A stretch of 64,000 bases of DNA from Azorinus chamasolen (lineage: Eukaryota; Mollusca; Bivalvia; Cardiida; Solecurtidae): positions 50,613,090-50,677,089 of the forward strand of contig OY755237.1 in assembly GCA_963576725.1 (NCBI GenBank), given 5' to 3'. The notes beneath the pieces are model-generated. The model was not told the origin of the DNA. It searched no databases and saw nothing but the letters and a program-made list of their open reading frames with translations. The first letter of the stretch is position 1. The number at the start of each line of letters is the position of its first letter. Of the stretch, positions 22,975 to 33,590 are shown in pieces. The position numbers were made by a program, and so were the translations under genes.

Positions 22975-23203
22975 GCAAACCATATGTTGTGACCACTCTT
23001 TAGAATCGTCTCGAAGAGGCAATTCTAAAGAGTGGTCACAACATAGGGTTTGCTGGAGAAATGACGATTTTAGTATTTGAGTACACACAGTTATCTGTAG
23101 CTCTGATTTTGTTTATATTTCTATGCCAAATCCTATCTTGCTGCAATACAGAATCAACTCTTCGAGGCAATTCTAATAAGTTGCACCAAGATAGGGTTTG
23201 GCT
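22975..23203. repeat. Two related palindromes
   Basis: 22975-23054 (GCAAACCATATGTTGTGACC / GGTCACAACATAGGGTTTGC) and 23125-23203 (GCCAAATCCTATCTTG / CAAGATAGGGTTTGGC) have the same loop word GAGGCAATTCTAA. A third, shortened one is at about 25258-25318. They form a small hairpin family of about 80 bp. Confidence 0.65.
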
Positions 23204-23332
23204 GAAAAATAAGAGATTTTTATAGAACAGACACATGTTATCCACAGCACTGCTTTATGCAATAGAATCATTACATGGCATGAAATAATTTATTTTCTGT
23301 TAATTAAAACAAACATATCACTTAAGTATGTG

Positions 23333-23536
23333 CAGTACAAACCTTCTAGACCAGAATTTTAATAAAGAAGCATTTAGATACTTTTAAGCAGGTTGCCACT
23401 TAATGCAGGGTTAAAGTCATGCAGAAAGCTCCTAGAAGAGCTTTCTGCATTATTTTCACCCTACGTTAAGCTGCCACATATCTCCAAGACTGATATTTAT
23501 ATTAAATTGAACATCCGGTTTAGTGGGGTTTTACTG
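23333..23536. mobile_element. MITE-F copy
   Basis: It starts CAGTACAAACC and ends GGGGTTTTACTG followed by TA. The internal palindrome is GCAGGTTGCCACTTAATGCA / TACGTTAAGCTGCCACAT around AGAAAGCTCCTAGAAGAGCT. Confidence 0.65.
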
Positions 23537-24158
23537 TACAGCAATATACAGACAAGTAAAATACCATCAAAATTCAAATCAGTGGAATGGAATAACAGCA
23601 ACAACAGAAAGACCTAAAGTCTGACTTACAAGGCAATAAAGACTAAAATTATTGCAAGTTCTTACAAACAACTTGCATCTGACTGCAAGTTGCAATTGTT
23701 GTAATTTAGTACTGATGATAATTTTGATCATACAAAGTTGATCTTAATTGTCACATACTAAAATGTGAGATCGTAATGACTGTGTAGCAATTGTCATACA
23801 TTAGGACTTACATTAACTGACCTCAGTATTCGGACACCCAGTTCCTTATAAAGATGAATAAATCAATTTGGCACCATTTTGATAACTTTAAATAGACTTA
23901 GCATAGCAGAAAATCATCAAACAGCTCCTTCAGACCTGTGGCAGCAACATTTGCCAAATATTTTCTGTCCGATTACTTTGGGTATGATAATCTTGGTTAA
24001 ATGATCCAACATAAGAGGGGCCGGGCCCAAGGGTCACAAATGATTCAAGTTAGAAGAGACCCATAAGACACACCACTACATAATTGCTGACAATGCTATT
24101 ACGTAATCAACCTGGATGTCATGGAATTCGATGACAACTCAAAGTTTACACATCTACT
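23537..24158. other. Spacer with a decayed inverted-repeat element
   Basis: 23822-23990 matches the outer element at 9551-9956 (TATTCGGACACCCAGTT, TTTGGCACCATTTTGATAAC, GCCAAATATTTTCTGTCCGA). The rest shows nothing recognisable. Confidence 0.5.
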
Positions 24159-24626
24159 TAACCCTTAACTCCATGTGTATGTCTTTCAACGCCTTTGCAA
24201 ACAGAGTAGACCAAGATCAGATGGCTCCTGTAGGAGCCGTCTGATCAGGGTCTGCCCTGTTTGCTTATGATATACATGTAATATAGACATGATTCTACAG
24301 TTTCTGCCATGGCCAAACATTCCTGTCTCGATGTGCTATTATGACAATTAATCTAATTGATAGTCATGATGTCATTACATGTATTTCTTACATGAATATT
24401 CATGGAGTAAAGGATTAAATCAATAGAAACAAGAGATGTAGACAAGGCAGTTAAAATCTGTAATGTTGGGAACTTAAAATTATTATTACTTAACTCTTTC
24501 CTCCATAGGCTATTTTTAGATCCAACCTCTTTCAATGAATCTACCGAAAAGGAGCATTAACAAGAGAAAAGGACAATTTTAGAATTTTGTAGTTTGAAAC
24601 CATTGTGATAAATAGGAAAGGGTTAA
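24159..24626. mobile_element. MITE-A, then an internally deleted MITE-B
   Basis: 24159-24418 is a 260-bp MITE-A with TTAA ends and the tip GGCTCCTGTAGGAGCC. 24490-24626 is MITE-B in which everything between CCATTGTGATAAATAG and GAAAGGGTTAA is missing, so one hairpin arm is gone. Confidence 0.75.
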
Positions 24627-24708
24627 AGTCACTAGAATGATCGGACACATTTACAAAGTAGAAATGATACATGATCTTCAACCAAATACCAGTTATCATA
24701 TAAGCATA

Positions 24709-25191
24709 TTAAAGAGGAAGTCCCTACAATGAACGCAAACTTGGTATTTGCTATGCTCAATCATTATTATGAAGGTTGCCAATTTGAACTTCTATCGAAA
24801 AATGTCCATGTGATACAAATAGACCGATTTCATCAATACTTATAATTTTTGTTCTACAACAAAATATTATCGACCTTTTCCATTAAAATTTTCTGAGTTT
24901 TGCCAATGATCACCCGATCCCTCCATTGTTTATGTAATAGCTTTTCTCGGAAGTGGTCGGAGAAACGCGAATAGGGCGAACAGTTACGAAACTAAAACCC
25001 AACCCGAATAAAACTGAAACATCGGGAGTAAATCGGGATCAGCAATATCAAACACATGGATATTTTGTCATTATAAATGGTAATTAGATGAGTTTTCTTG
25101 CAATAAACTACTTTTCAGCATAAAAACGAATGAGTTTTGTATATTTTACGTGTTTTTGAAATGCGTCAAATGTAGGGACTTCCCCTTTTAA
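24709..25191. mobile_element. 483-bp inverted-repeat element
   Basis: The ends are TTAAAGAGGAAGTCCCTACA and TGTAGGGACTTCCCCTTTTAA. The interior is A+T-rich and non-coding. It is a single copy here, and the class is unknown. Confidence 0.6.
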
Positions 25192-25916
25192 GTATATGTA
25201 CTTGTTGACTCAGAGCAACAGATAAATGTGCATATTCAAATACTAAAATCATCCTTTATCCACCAAACCCTATGTTGTGAGCACTCTTTAGAATTGTAAG
25301 TGGTTTAGGGTTTAGTGGAGAAATAAAGGAGTTATTCTTGAACATCTTTTCTCGCTTCTAAGTCGTGCTAGATAAGCTGAGTTACTAAAAATAGCCGTAC
25401 TAGAAATCCTTATCTGGAACACCCCGTGACTAGTGTATTCATACGCGCGATTGGGTAAAATCAATACAAGGGAAGGACTTCTTACATAATTATTCCAACA
25501 TTTCTATAGGCAACAACCTTATGAATTGAAATTAATATAAGTAATTAGCACGAATATGAAATTCTATTTATCATATAAACACTTTAAAAGCCTATTTAAT
25601 TAACCGAAGACGTTGTTTTGTAGTCACCTAGCTTAGGTCAAAACGCTGTAGCATTCGCGTCCATTGTTTACCTTAGGCCCGTAATAGGTTTAATTAAACC
25701 CGGTCAACAACAGCGCGTGAGCACGAGAATCGCCTTGTTAATACATGGTCTAGCGGGACTACAACAGCACGTTTTATGCAAGAATTTGGTGTCACGCCTA
25801 AAGTTATGCTGCGGTCTGTTGCTATTAGATATGGAAGTCGTATTACGCAATGTAAAGTAGTACTTCACAAATTCGTTAACTTTCTTGGTTTTAGGGCGTA
25901 TTTCAGCGAGAAAAAT
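25192..25916. other. Apparently unique spacer
   Basis: No known repeat of this window and no convincing exon is present. Two overlapping short open frames (25704-25991) lack splice-consistent conservation that I can recognise. Confidence 0.4.
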
Positions 25917-26064
25917 AATCAAGCATGGGATTTGTTAAAGCCGGGGGGTTCTATACCCTCGGTTGGTCTGTTCCTATCGGAAACTCGCTAAAGCTCGTTT
26001 CCGACTGGAACAGACCAACCTCGGGTATAGAAACCCCCGTCTTTAACAAAACCCATGCTTGATT
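25917..26064. mobile_element. 148-bp near-perfect palindrome
   Basis: The arms of about 65 bp begin AATCAAGCATGGGATTTG and end CAAAACCCATGCTTGATT. The centre has TTCCTATCGGAAACTCGC. It is likely a fold-back MITE. Confidence 0.7.
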
Positions 26065-26330
26065 CTATTAATCTGGACCTCTGTGACTAGATCTATCAGG
26101 AACACATAACACAGTTGCATATGTCTATGATATACAAGTGTTGAAAATCAATAAGCGTCTCCTAACATACACAGTTGTTTTAGCTATGTCTTATTTGTAA
26201 CATTGTCAGAAAATAGCTCTGAGAAAAATGCTATTTGTTGTTCATATCCTACAAAAAGTATAATTTCTTATATATCTTGTACAATAATTAACCTTTACTC
26301 CATGAAAACTCATGCGAGATTTAAACCTTT

Positions 26331-26549
26331 CCTCCATAAGTACGCCTTTCTACGCCTCTGTAATAACCACTTTTCGAAACCATTGTGATAAATAGAACAT
26401 TTGCTCCTATAGGAGCAAATGCTCTATTTATCACAATGGTTTCAAACTACAAAATTCTAAAATTTTACTTTTCTCTAGTAAATGCTCCTTTAAGGTAGAT
26501 TCATTCAAAGAGGTTGGGTCTAAAAATAGCCTATGGAGGAAAGGGTTAA
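26331..26549 (+). mobile_element. MITE-B, complete, perfect tip
   Basis: The hairpin GATAAATAGAACATTTGCTC / GAGCAAATGCTCTATTTATC is intact. A MITE-A scrap (TTAACCTTTACTCCATGAAA) lies just upstream at 26289. Confidence 0.8.
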
Positions 26550-27227
26550 AAACATCATGAATATTAATCAGAAGAATATCTATAATAATATATGATTTGT
26601 TTACTTTTGAATCAGGTCTATATAATTCCAAAAGCAAACAGAGCAAACCCTGATCTGATACTTCCTACAGGAGCACACCCTGATCTGATACAGAGCACAC
26701 CCTGATCTGATACAGAGCACACCCTGATCTGATACTTCATACAGGAGCACACCCTGATCTGATACAGAGCACACCCTGATCTGATACAGAGCACACCCTG
26801 ATCTGATACTTCCTACAAGAGCACACCCTGATCTGATACTTCCAGCAGGAGCCGTATAATCTGAGTCTACTCTGTTTGCAAAGGTGATAGAAAGTGTGTC
26901 TATGGAGTAAAGAGTTAAATTCAGCATGCCACTGCCAAAACAGTGACAGCATTTATAAACAGTGACAGCATTTATAAACAGTGACATGCTGAGTAGCTTT
27001 AACCCTTTCCTCCACAAATACGCCTTTCTACACCTCTGTAAAAGTCACTTTATGAAAACATTGTGATTAAAAGAGCATTTGCTCCTATAGGAGCAAATGC
27101 TCTATTTATCACAATGGTTTGAAACTACAAAATTCTAAAATTTTCCTTTTCTCTAGTTAATGCTCCTTTTCGGTAGATTTATCCAAAGTGGATGGATCTA
27201 TAAATAGCCTATGGAGGAAAGGGTTAA
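26549..27227. mobile_element. MITE-A with amplified core, followed by MITE-B
   Basis: In 26549-26916 one hairpin arm (CACCCTGATCTGATAC with CAGAGCA or TTCCTACAGGAG) is repeated about eight times in units of 22 and 30 bp. 26999-27227 is a complete MITE-B with a perfect tip. It lies 116 bp downstream of the DOP1 stop codon, possibly in the 3' untranslated region. Confidence 0.75.
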
Positions 27228-27342
27228 TTAGGATCCAAACTGTTTGTAACTGCTTCCAGACTGAAGTACCTTAGTGTTCTGAAAGACATGTACAATCCTA
27301 ACAACTTTGCCATGCAGATTAAATATTAAGTAATAGTAAGAC

Positions 27343-27741
27343 TTAAGACATCGGTTCAAGAAAGTCTCTCTTCAGTATCTCCTCTATAAACTGTTTGTTG
27401 GTCTTTGCCTGAATGTCACTGCTGAAGTCCGCCAAAACCTTCTGTGTGGGATCTATCACCGGAGCAGACTTGGATTTTGGAATACCTCTAGGAGGTCCTA
27501 AGCTACGCTCTGATTGGTTGGCAGCTTTTGGTCCTGCATGCCCATTGGTCATTTGCACTGACTGGTTCCGGATGTTATTATTTGGTCCTAGCTGCCTGGC
27601 AGCCATGAGCAAGTTGTCAGTCTGGTTGGCTAGGCATAAAGTGTTAAAGAAGGGCTGGAGCTCAGTAAGTGACCTCAGGTAACAGATGGTCAGCAGGGGT
27701 CGCCCAGGGGTCATCTTCATGACTGGAACATCACCTTGTAG
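27343..27741 (-). CDS. DOP1: DOP1, last coding exon
   Basis: The exon is 133 codons including the TAA stop. The acceptor is TTCTTGTAG and the exon opens Leu-Gln-Gly-Asp-Val-Pro. Near its start is PGRPLLTICYLRS, and TELQPFFNTL follows; this is the conserved 'HLLLTIC..PFFN' stretch of Dopey C-termini. The middle is polar and low in conservation (Asn, Gln, Ser, Pro rich). The end IEEILKRDFLEPMS matches the family ending 'I-E-x-x-x-x-x-D-F-L-E'. I found no canonical AATAAA in the 300 bp after the stop, so the 3' untranslated end is not placed. Confidence 0.85.
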   Translation of the reverse strand, partial: LQGDVPVMKMTPGRPLLTICYLRSLTELQPFFNTLCLANQTDNLLMAARQLGPNNNIRNQSVQMTNGHAGPKAANQSERSLGPPRGIPKSKSAPVIDPTQKVLADFSSDIQAKTNKQFIEEILKRDFLEPMS

Positions 27742-27999
27742 CTACAAGAATCATAAACATATATTCCTAGTAACATAAACTATGTTTCCATGAGACCATG
27801 GTCATACAAATCAACGACGGTACACAGAAAAAATATTTCCATTTCCCTCTTAACGCCTTTGCAAACAGAAGACCTGTTTGAGCTATCTGATCAGGGTCAG
27901 CTCTGTTTGCTTATGAAATTATATAAGCATGATATTGTACAGTTTTTGTATGAGCCAAACATTTCCATGAAACAATAACATTATAAAAAGATAACCAGA

Positions 28000-29310
28000 A
28001 ATGGTGTCAAAGCCACCTGATGCTCGCCTGTTTAAAACGTGTCATATCGAACATACAAAAAAATTCATTCAATTTTCAATTTAAACTTAACTGCATCAAT
28101 ATCAGAACCAAAATGCAACCAAATACCAAGTTTCAGCAATTTAAAAAGATTATTAAACAAGAAAGATACATACGAAATATGGAAGCCCTAGGTCTATTGA
28201 TTCCAATGTAATAGGCAGTTATAGATTTTTGCAAAAGGTCAAAGGTGAAGGTCAAAAGGGCAAAAATGTTGGCATGGTCATATCAAGTATAGAAGCCATA
28301 TGCCCATTGCATCCTATATTATAGGCATTTAAAGATTTTTGCAAAAGTAGGTCAAAGGTCAAAGTCAAGGTCACATGGTAATAAACATTGGTATTGTTGG
28401 AAAGTCTTAACCCTTTCCCTCATATAAACATGTTTTTACGCATTTGCAAACAGAGTAGACCCAGATCAGTCAGCTCCTAGAGGAGCAGGCCTAAATGCAG
28501 AACACGGAAAGGGTTAAGACAGGAAAGATACATACCAAGTATGGAAGTCCTAGGCATATTGGTTGCAATAATATAGACATTTAATTTTTTGCAAAGTAGG
28601 TCAAAGGTCAAGGTAAAGGTCAGAAGGGCAAACAATGATATTGTTGGAAAAGTCTTAACACAAGCAAGTTGCATACCAAGTATGGAAGCCCTAGATCCAT
28701 TGGTTCAAATGTTATAGGTATTTAAATATTTTTTTCAAAAGTAGGTCAAAGGTCAAGGTCAGAAGGGCAAACATGTTTTGCATGGTCAAACCAAGTATGG
28801 AAAAGTCTAACACAAGCAAGTTGTATACCAAGTATAGAAGTCCTAGTAGGTCCATTGGTTAAAATGTTATAGGCATTTTAAAGATTTTTGCAAAAGTAGG
28901 TCAAAGGTCAATGTCAAGGTCAGAGAGGCAAACATGTTGGCATGGTCATATAAAGTATGGAAGCCCTATTGATTCCAATAATATAGGCATTTAAAGATTT
29001 TTGCAAAAGTAGGTCAAAGGTTAAAGGTCAAGGTCAGAAGGGCAAAAATGTTGGCATGTTCGGAAAGGTCTCGACAATATGAACCTTCTCACTAAATTTC
29101 AGCATCATAGCACAAATATTAAGCTTTATACCAACCAGTCCCAAAAAGCTGGTGATATTTGGCTAAAAATGAACTTCCATACAAAATTTCAGCATCTTAG
29201 TACAAATATTAAGCTTTAAAACAACCTGTCCAAAAAACTTTAACCTTGGCCACGATCACGCTCACGCTCACGATCACGCCGGGGGTATAACATAACATAA
29301 GCTCTACTGT
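28000..29310 (+). repeat. TR-6 pearl-type array in a DOP1 intron
   Basis: The irregular units carry CATACCAAGTATGGAAGCCC, TAGGCATTTAAAGATTTTTG and GTAGGTCAAAGGTCAAGGTC. A MITE-A deletion derivative (28407-28517, TTAA at both ends) is inserted in one unit. The tail has GATCACGCTCACGCTCACGA and a hairpin near 29280-29330. A second short tail with AAACGATGACGACGACGC lies at 29390-29490. The 27830-28000 stretch upstream is a MITE-A fragment. Confidence 0.65.
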
Positions 29311-29562
29311 TCTACGAACAGGCGAGCTAACAACAGCACCGCAAGCAAACGCTCGTCTGTAATCAATTTGGTATGTGTGGATAGGCCTTGTCAAAATGAA
29401 CATGCATACCAAAAACGATGACGACGACGCAGACGCCAGAGTTACGACAATAGCTTGTGATTTCTTCGAAACAGACGAGCTAATGAATATGCATGAAGTG
29501 ATCAATTCATGCATAATTGTTCATAAGAGTCAAAGAAGGAACCTTAACTGTTTTACTTACTA

Positions 29563-29961
29563 ACCCCAGCTTTTCACACTTTTGCAGGAGCTATCTGATC
29601 AGGGTCTGTTCTGTTTACTTACATGTTATAGATCTGTTTCTTATTTGTTTGTAGTGGATCTAAATTTCCTTTCATATAGTAACTTATGAATATTAATTAT
29701 GGGCGCAGTCTTGCATGGCTATTCATTAAGTAAAGGGTTGAACTAGAGCTATCACTGTGTATGATTAACCCATTAAAAAAATGACGTCAGGAATACTGAC
29801 ACTGGAATGTTTGGAAGTGGCAGAAACTGTAGAATCATATCTATATTAAATTATAAGCAAACAGAGCAGACCCGGATCAGATGGCTCCTATAGGAGCCAT
29901 CTGTTCTGGGTCTACTGTTTGCAAAGGCGTAGAAAGGCGTATTCATGGTGTAAAGGGTTAA
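29563..29961. mobile_element. Two MITE-A copies
   Basis: 29563-29740 is decayed. 29765-29961 is inverted, TTAA-bounded, with the perfect tip ATGGCTCCTATAGGAGCCAT. Confidence 0.75.
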
Positions 29962-29989
29962 GAAAAAACTTTTTATTAATGGATTGTGT

Positions 29990-30548
29990 GCGGAAGGTAC
30001 TATACTGCAGTAAGCCATCAGATATTGTGTGCTGAAGATACGATACTGCATTAGGCCAACAGATATCATGTGTGGAAGATACCATACTGTAGTAAGCCAT
30101 CAGATATTGTGTGTGTGGAAGATACTATACTGCAGTAAGCCATCAGATATTGTGTGTGGAAGTAATATCTATACTGCAGTAAGCTATCAGATATTGTGTG
30201 CGGAAGATACTATACTGCAGTAAGCCATCAGATATTGTGTGTGGAAGATACTATACTGCAGTAAGCCATCAGATATTGTGTGCGGAAGATACTATACTGC
30301 AGTAAGCCATCAGATATTGTGTGCGGAAGATACTATACTGCAGTAAGCCATCAGATATTGTGTGTGGAAGATACTATACCTCAGTAAGCTATCAGATATT
30401 TGCGCGGAAGATACTATACTGCAGTAAGCCATCATATTGTGTGCAGAAGATACTATACAGCAGTAAGCCATCAGATATTGTGTGCAGAGGATACTATACT
30501 GCAGTAAGCCATCAGAAGATACTATACTGCAGTAAGCCATCAGATATA
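29990..30548. repeat. 41-bp tandem array, about 13 copies
   Basis: The unit contains AAGCCATCAGATATTGTGTG and GAAGATACTATACTGCAGT. Variants include GTGTGCGG, GTGTGTGG and deletions of the ATATTG part near 30500. Open frames on both strands here are artefacts of the repeat. Confidence 0.85.
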
Positions 30549-30551
30549 GTT

Positions 30552-31269
30552 TAACTCTTCACTCAATGAATATTCATGAAATAAATAATGTTTATAATGA
30601 CACATGAAAACATTTGGACATTGCACCCTCTGTAGAGTCATACTTATATTATTACATATGCAAAAAGAGCAGACACTGATCTGGGTCTACTCTGTTTGCA
30701 AAGGCATGAAAAGGCGTACCTGTGGAGAAAAGCATTAAGCTTGACTGACAAGAGCATTGCAAGCAGCAGCTGTAATTGTTCTTGTATTTCAATATAAAAA
30801 GAGATTAACCCTCACATTACTGGCAAACTGTCTGATATCAAATGGAAGAAAATTGTAGTTTGACTATTGAAACAGACTAAACTAGAACTATCACTTAAGT
30901 TGATGGAATACCCTCGCTCAGCTGCCTTGATCTCAAATCAAACCGACCGACCAACACACTGACTCCTAAATACCCCTCTCAAACTTCGTTTGCAGGGGTA
31001 TAAAAATTTACAGACAAAATATTCTAGTGATGGATAAACAACTAAAACCCTTGCAATAACCATTAAATAAAGACATACATGTAAAAGCTTTTCAAAATAT
31101 GTGTAATAGCTTAATGCAGACTGAAAGTAATGCAGAAAGCTCAACTGGGAGCTTTCTGTATTGCTTTCAGTCTGCATTAAGCAACCATTTGTTTGCAAAA
31201 TGAAAAAACTCTGCAGATAATATGATATTCCAACAAAGTGCATCACCTATTCGCCTGCATAGAGATTAC
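30552..31269. mobile_element. MITE-A, mini TR-3 and MITE-F core
   Basis: 30552-30737 is an inverted, decayed MITE-A. 30889-31007 is a TR-3 with no tandem core: AACTAGAACTATCAC joined almost directly to ACCGACCGACC and the hairpin TACCCCTCTCAAACTTCG / GCAGGGGTATAAAAA. 31109-31183 is the central palindrome of MITE-F (GCTTAATGCAGACTGAAAGT / ACTTT.. CTGCATTAAGC) with AAAGCTCAACTGGGAGCTTT at the tip. Confidence 0.6.
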
Positions 31270-31426
31270 CTTTGTGTTTAGCAGTCTAGCCAGTCTGATT
31301 ATGTGTGGTTTAAAGCAGGCCTTCTGTCTGTAGGCTTCTTTCTTTTTCTTTGTGACTTCATCGTCATTGTCCATATCTTCCTCAGCTTCTCCTGCAGCAG
31401 CTCCACCTATAAATGCCCACCGATAT
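31270..31426 (-). CDS. DOP1: DOP1 internal exon
   Basis: The 157-bp exon has acceptor TTATTTTCCAG and donor AAG|GTAATC. It completes a split Leu codon and then reads YRWAFI, which follows PQFQL of the preceding exon. The joined PQFQ-x-YRWAFI is a hallmark of the Dopey C-terminal region. An acidic then basic patch (EAEEDMDNDDEV, KKKKEAYRQK) precedes KPHIIRLARLLNTK, the conserved 'F-K-P-x-x-x-R-L-A-x-L-L' segment. It ends in phase 0, matching the last exon. Confidence 0.9.
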
Positions 31427-31564
31427 CTGGAAAATAAAACAATATAGAAAAGGTGTAAAATGATAAATCTCACAACAATTATATTTCCATTGAAATGTGC
31501 TTTCACAAAGCTTCTCAGCTTGGTAGTCTCTAAAATTAATTTTCAGTTGCCCATGAATCCAGGT

Positions 31565-31820
31565 TTAACCCTTTCCTTCATATAAACGCCTTTTGACACA
31601 CTTGAATACAGAGTAGACCCAAATCAGACAGCTCATGTAGGAGCCATCTAATCAGGGTCTGCTCTATTTACTAATGAAAACTGATATATCTGTTTCTTTA
31701 GTATCTAAAATGCCTATAATGTTTCACATTCCATAGTTCATTACATGTATAACTATTTTGTCCTTGATAATTCAGTAGGTATTGAAATTTTAAATAAACA
31801 CAGAACAGGGAAAGGGTTAA
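31565..31820 (+). mobile_element. MITE-A in a DOP1 intron
   Basis: This 256-bp copy, TTAA-bounded, is of the subtype with ATAACTATTTTGTCC and AATAAACACAGAACAGGG before the end. It fills half of the 523-bp intron between two DOP1 exons. Confidence 0.8.
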
Positions 31821-31949
31821 ATAGCTACATGTACATAATTAACATCCATAAATCAGTGAAGTGGACCATGAATATTCATCAGGTAATCAACGGTAAAGAA
31901 CAAACTACTTACCCACATTGAGAAGATTATATATAGGCTATAGACTTAC

Positions 31950-32114
31950 AGTTGGAACTGTGGCACCTTGTCAGCAGGGAGTGCCAGGCAGAGATCTAAC
32001 AGCTTACAGGCACTCAGGTATAACTGCAGCCAGGACGGGTTGTTGTGAGCATTCAGCCCATTGCCCAAGTGAGCCCAGCTAGAGTCAAGGGCAGCTATAC
32101 GCTGCACCTGTGTT
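31950..32114 (-). CDS. DOP1: DOP1 internal exon
   Basis: The 165-bp exon has acceptor CTATTACAG and donor CAACT|GTAAGT. It encodes TQVQRIAALDSSWAHLG, then NNPSWLQLYLSACKLLDLCL and ALPADKVPQFQL. The part W-L-x-L-Y-L-S-A-C-K-x-L-D-L-x-L-A-L-P is one of the best-conserved stretches of Dopey proteins and is rich in regularly spaced leucines. Phases (2 in, 2 out) agree with both neighbours, so the 27.6-kb upstream intron need not hide another exon. Confidence 0.92.
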
Positions 32115-32207
32115 CTGTAATAGATAATGAAGAAAGTGAAAGGTAGTTCTACCTCAAAATATATATAAATCAAAAACTAAAGAATACATTTGCTAATTAG
32201 AATTTTA

Positions 32208-32456
32208 TAACCCTTTCCCTGTTCTATGTTTATTCTAAATTTCAATACCTACTGAATATTCATGGACAAAATAGTTATAATGAAATTTGAAAGTTGGAAT
32301 ACAGCAGACATTTTAGAAAGTAAAATAAGAGACCCTTCAAACTCAATAAGCAAACAGAGCAAACCCTGACCAGATGGCTCCTATAGAAGTCGTCTGGTCT
32401 GGGTCTACTCTGTTTGCAAAGGCATGAAAATGTGTTAATATAAAGGAAATGGTTAA
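32208..32456 (-). mobile_element. MITE-A, inverted
   Basis: From ATAACCCTTTCCCTGTTC to AAGGAAATGGTTAA. The tip is ATGGCTCCTATAGAAGTCGT. Its end TTAA is shared with the start of the next MITE-A. Confidence 0.75.
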
Positions 32457-32517
32457 CTCATGACCTCATGAGTATTCATGTAACTATTGTATGACTATTA
32501 ATAGCTGAATTAAAACT

Positions 32518-33453
32518 AACTAGAACTGTAAGCCAAAGGCTAACGAATACCCCCCACCTGTCTGCTTGTCAGAACACCTATCATCAATCTGAACATATGT
32601 ACATACAGAAACATGAACAGATTTAAAAACAATACATGCCCCAACCTAATTTATGTAATAAAAATGAAGAATAATTCAGAGAAACAAGACCCTTTCATGA
32701 GGTTTTTGTCAAATCCAAAGTTCTAAAGCTAGGTACCTTTTCAGAAAAATATTATGTTCAAGGACAATAACTCTGACAAAAATTATTCAACCAGACCCAT
32801 ATTTGAACTTAAGCTGTACCTCATCTAGATTTAGCTTTATCTCAAATATGAAGTTAATATCTCTAACCACTTCCAAAGAAAGACCGGAAAATTGAAAATT
32901 TGACAAAAAATTAAAGTTCAAGGGCCATAACTCTGTCAAAAAATATTCAACCAGACTGAGATTGGGAATTAAGCTATAATTCATCTAGAGTTAGCTTTAT
33001 GCCAAATATAAAGTTAATATCTGCAACCACTTCCAAAAAAAGTCTGGAAAATCCCAAATTTGAAGAAAAAAATTAAAGTTCAAGGGCAATAACTCTGGAA
33101 ATAATTATTCAACCTGGCTGAATTTGTATCATAAGCTGTAACTTATCTAGATTTAGCTTTGTACTAAATATAGAGTTGATATCTCGAGTCACTTCCATAA
33201 AAATTCCAGAAAACCAGAAAACATTGATAGGGGACTAAAAAGGGGAGATAACTCCTGAAGTAGTGGTCTAATCATAATGGAAATATGCGGTGCACAGGTT
33301 TATATGGTCATACGGCTATACATGAACTTTCAACAAAATTGAAGCAAAACTGTAGAAGAAGAAGGCCGGACAAAATTGTGTCAACGGACGGACAGACGGA
33401 CAACCTGATTCCAGTATACCCCCCACCCCCCAAACTTCGTAGTGGGGGGTATA
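32518..33453 (+). repeat. TR-3 pearl-type element
   Basis: It starts AACTAGAACTGTAAGCC with GAATACCCCCCACCTG. Three units of about 165 bp follow, with TTCAAGGGCAATAACTCTG and GACCATATTTGAA-like words (ATTATTCAACCAGAC). It ends with ACGGACGGACAGACGGACAA and the hairpin TACCCCCCACCCCCCAAACT / AGTGGGGGGTATAA. Confidence 0.75.
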
Positions 33454-33590
33454 ATAATGGCAAATGAACAAGAGAATGTTTGGTCATGGCAGAGACTGTA
33501 GAAACAGATCATAAGCAAACAGCACACCTCTGATCAGACAGCTCCTACAGGAGCCATCTGATCTGGGTCTACTCTGTTTGCAAAGGTGTT

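Noticed and set aside
25704..25991. Overlapping 72- and 71-codon frames in apparently unique DNA
   Set aside because: The plus frame runs into the palindrome at 25917, neither has recognisable similarity or splice context; left as unassigned.
30310..30554. Tandem array resembling a CRISPR at first sight
   Set aside because: Units are contiguous 41-bp repeats without unique spacers, in a eukaryotic intron; the 14056 and 7067 arrays were rejected as CRISPR for the same reason.
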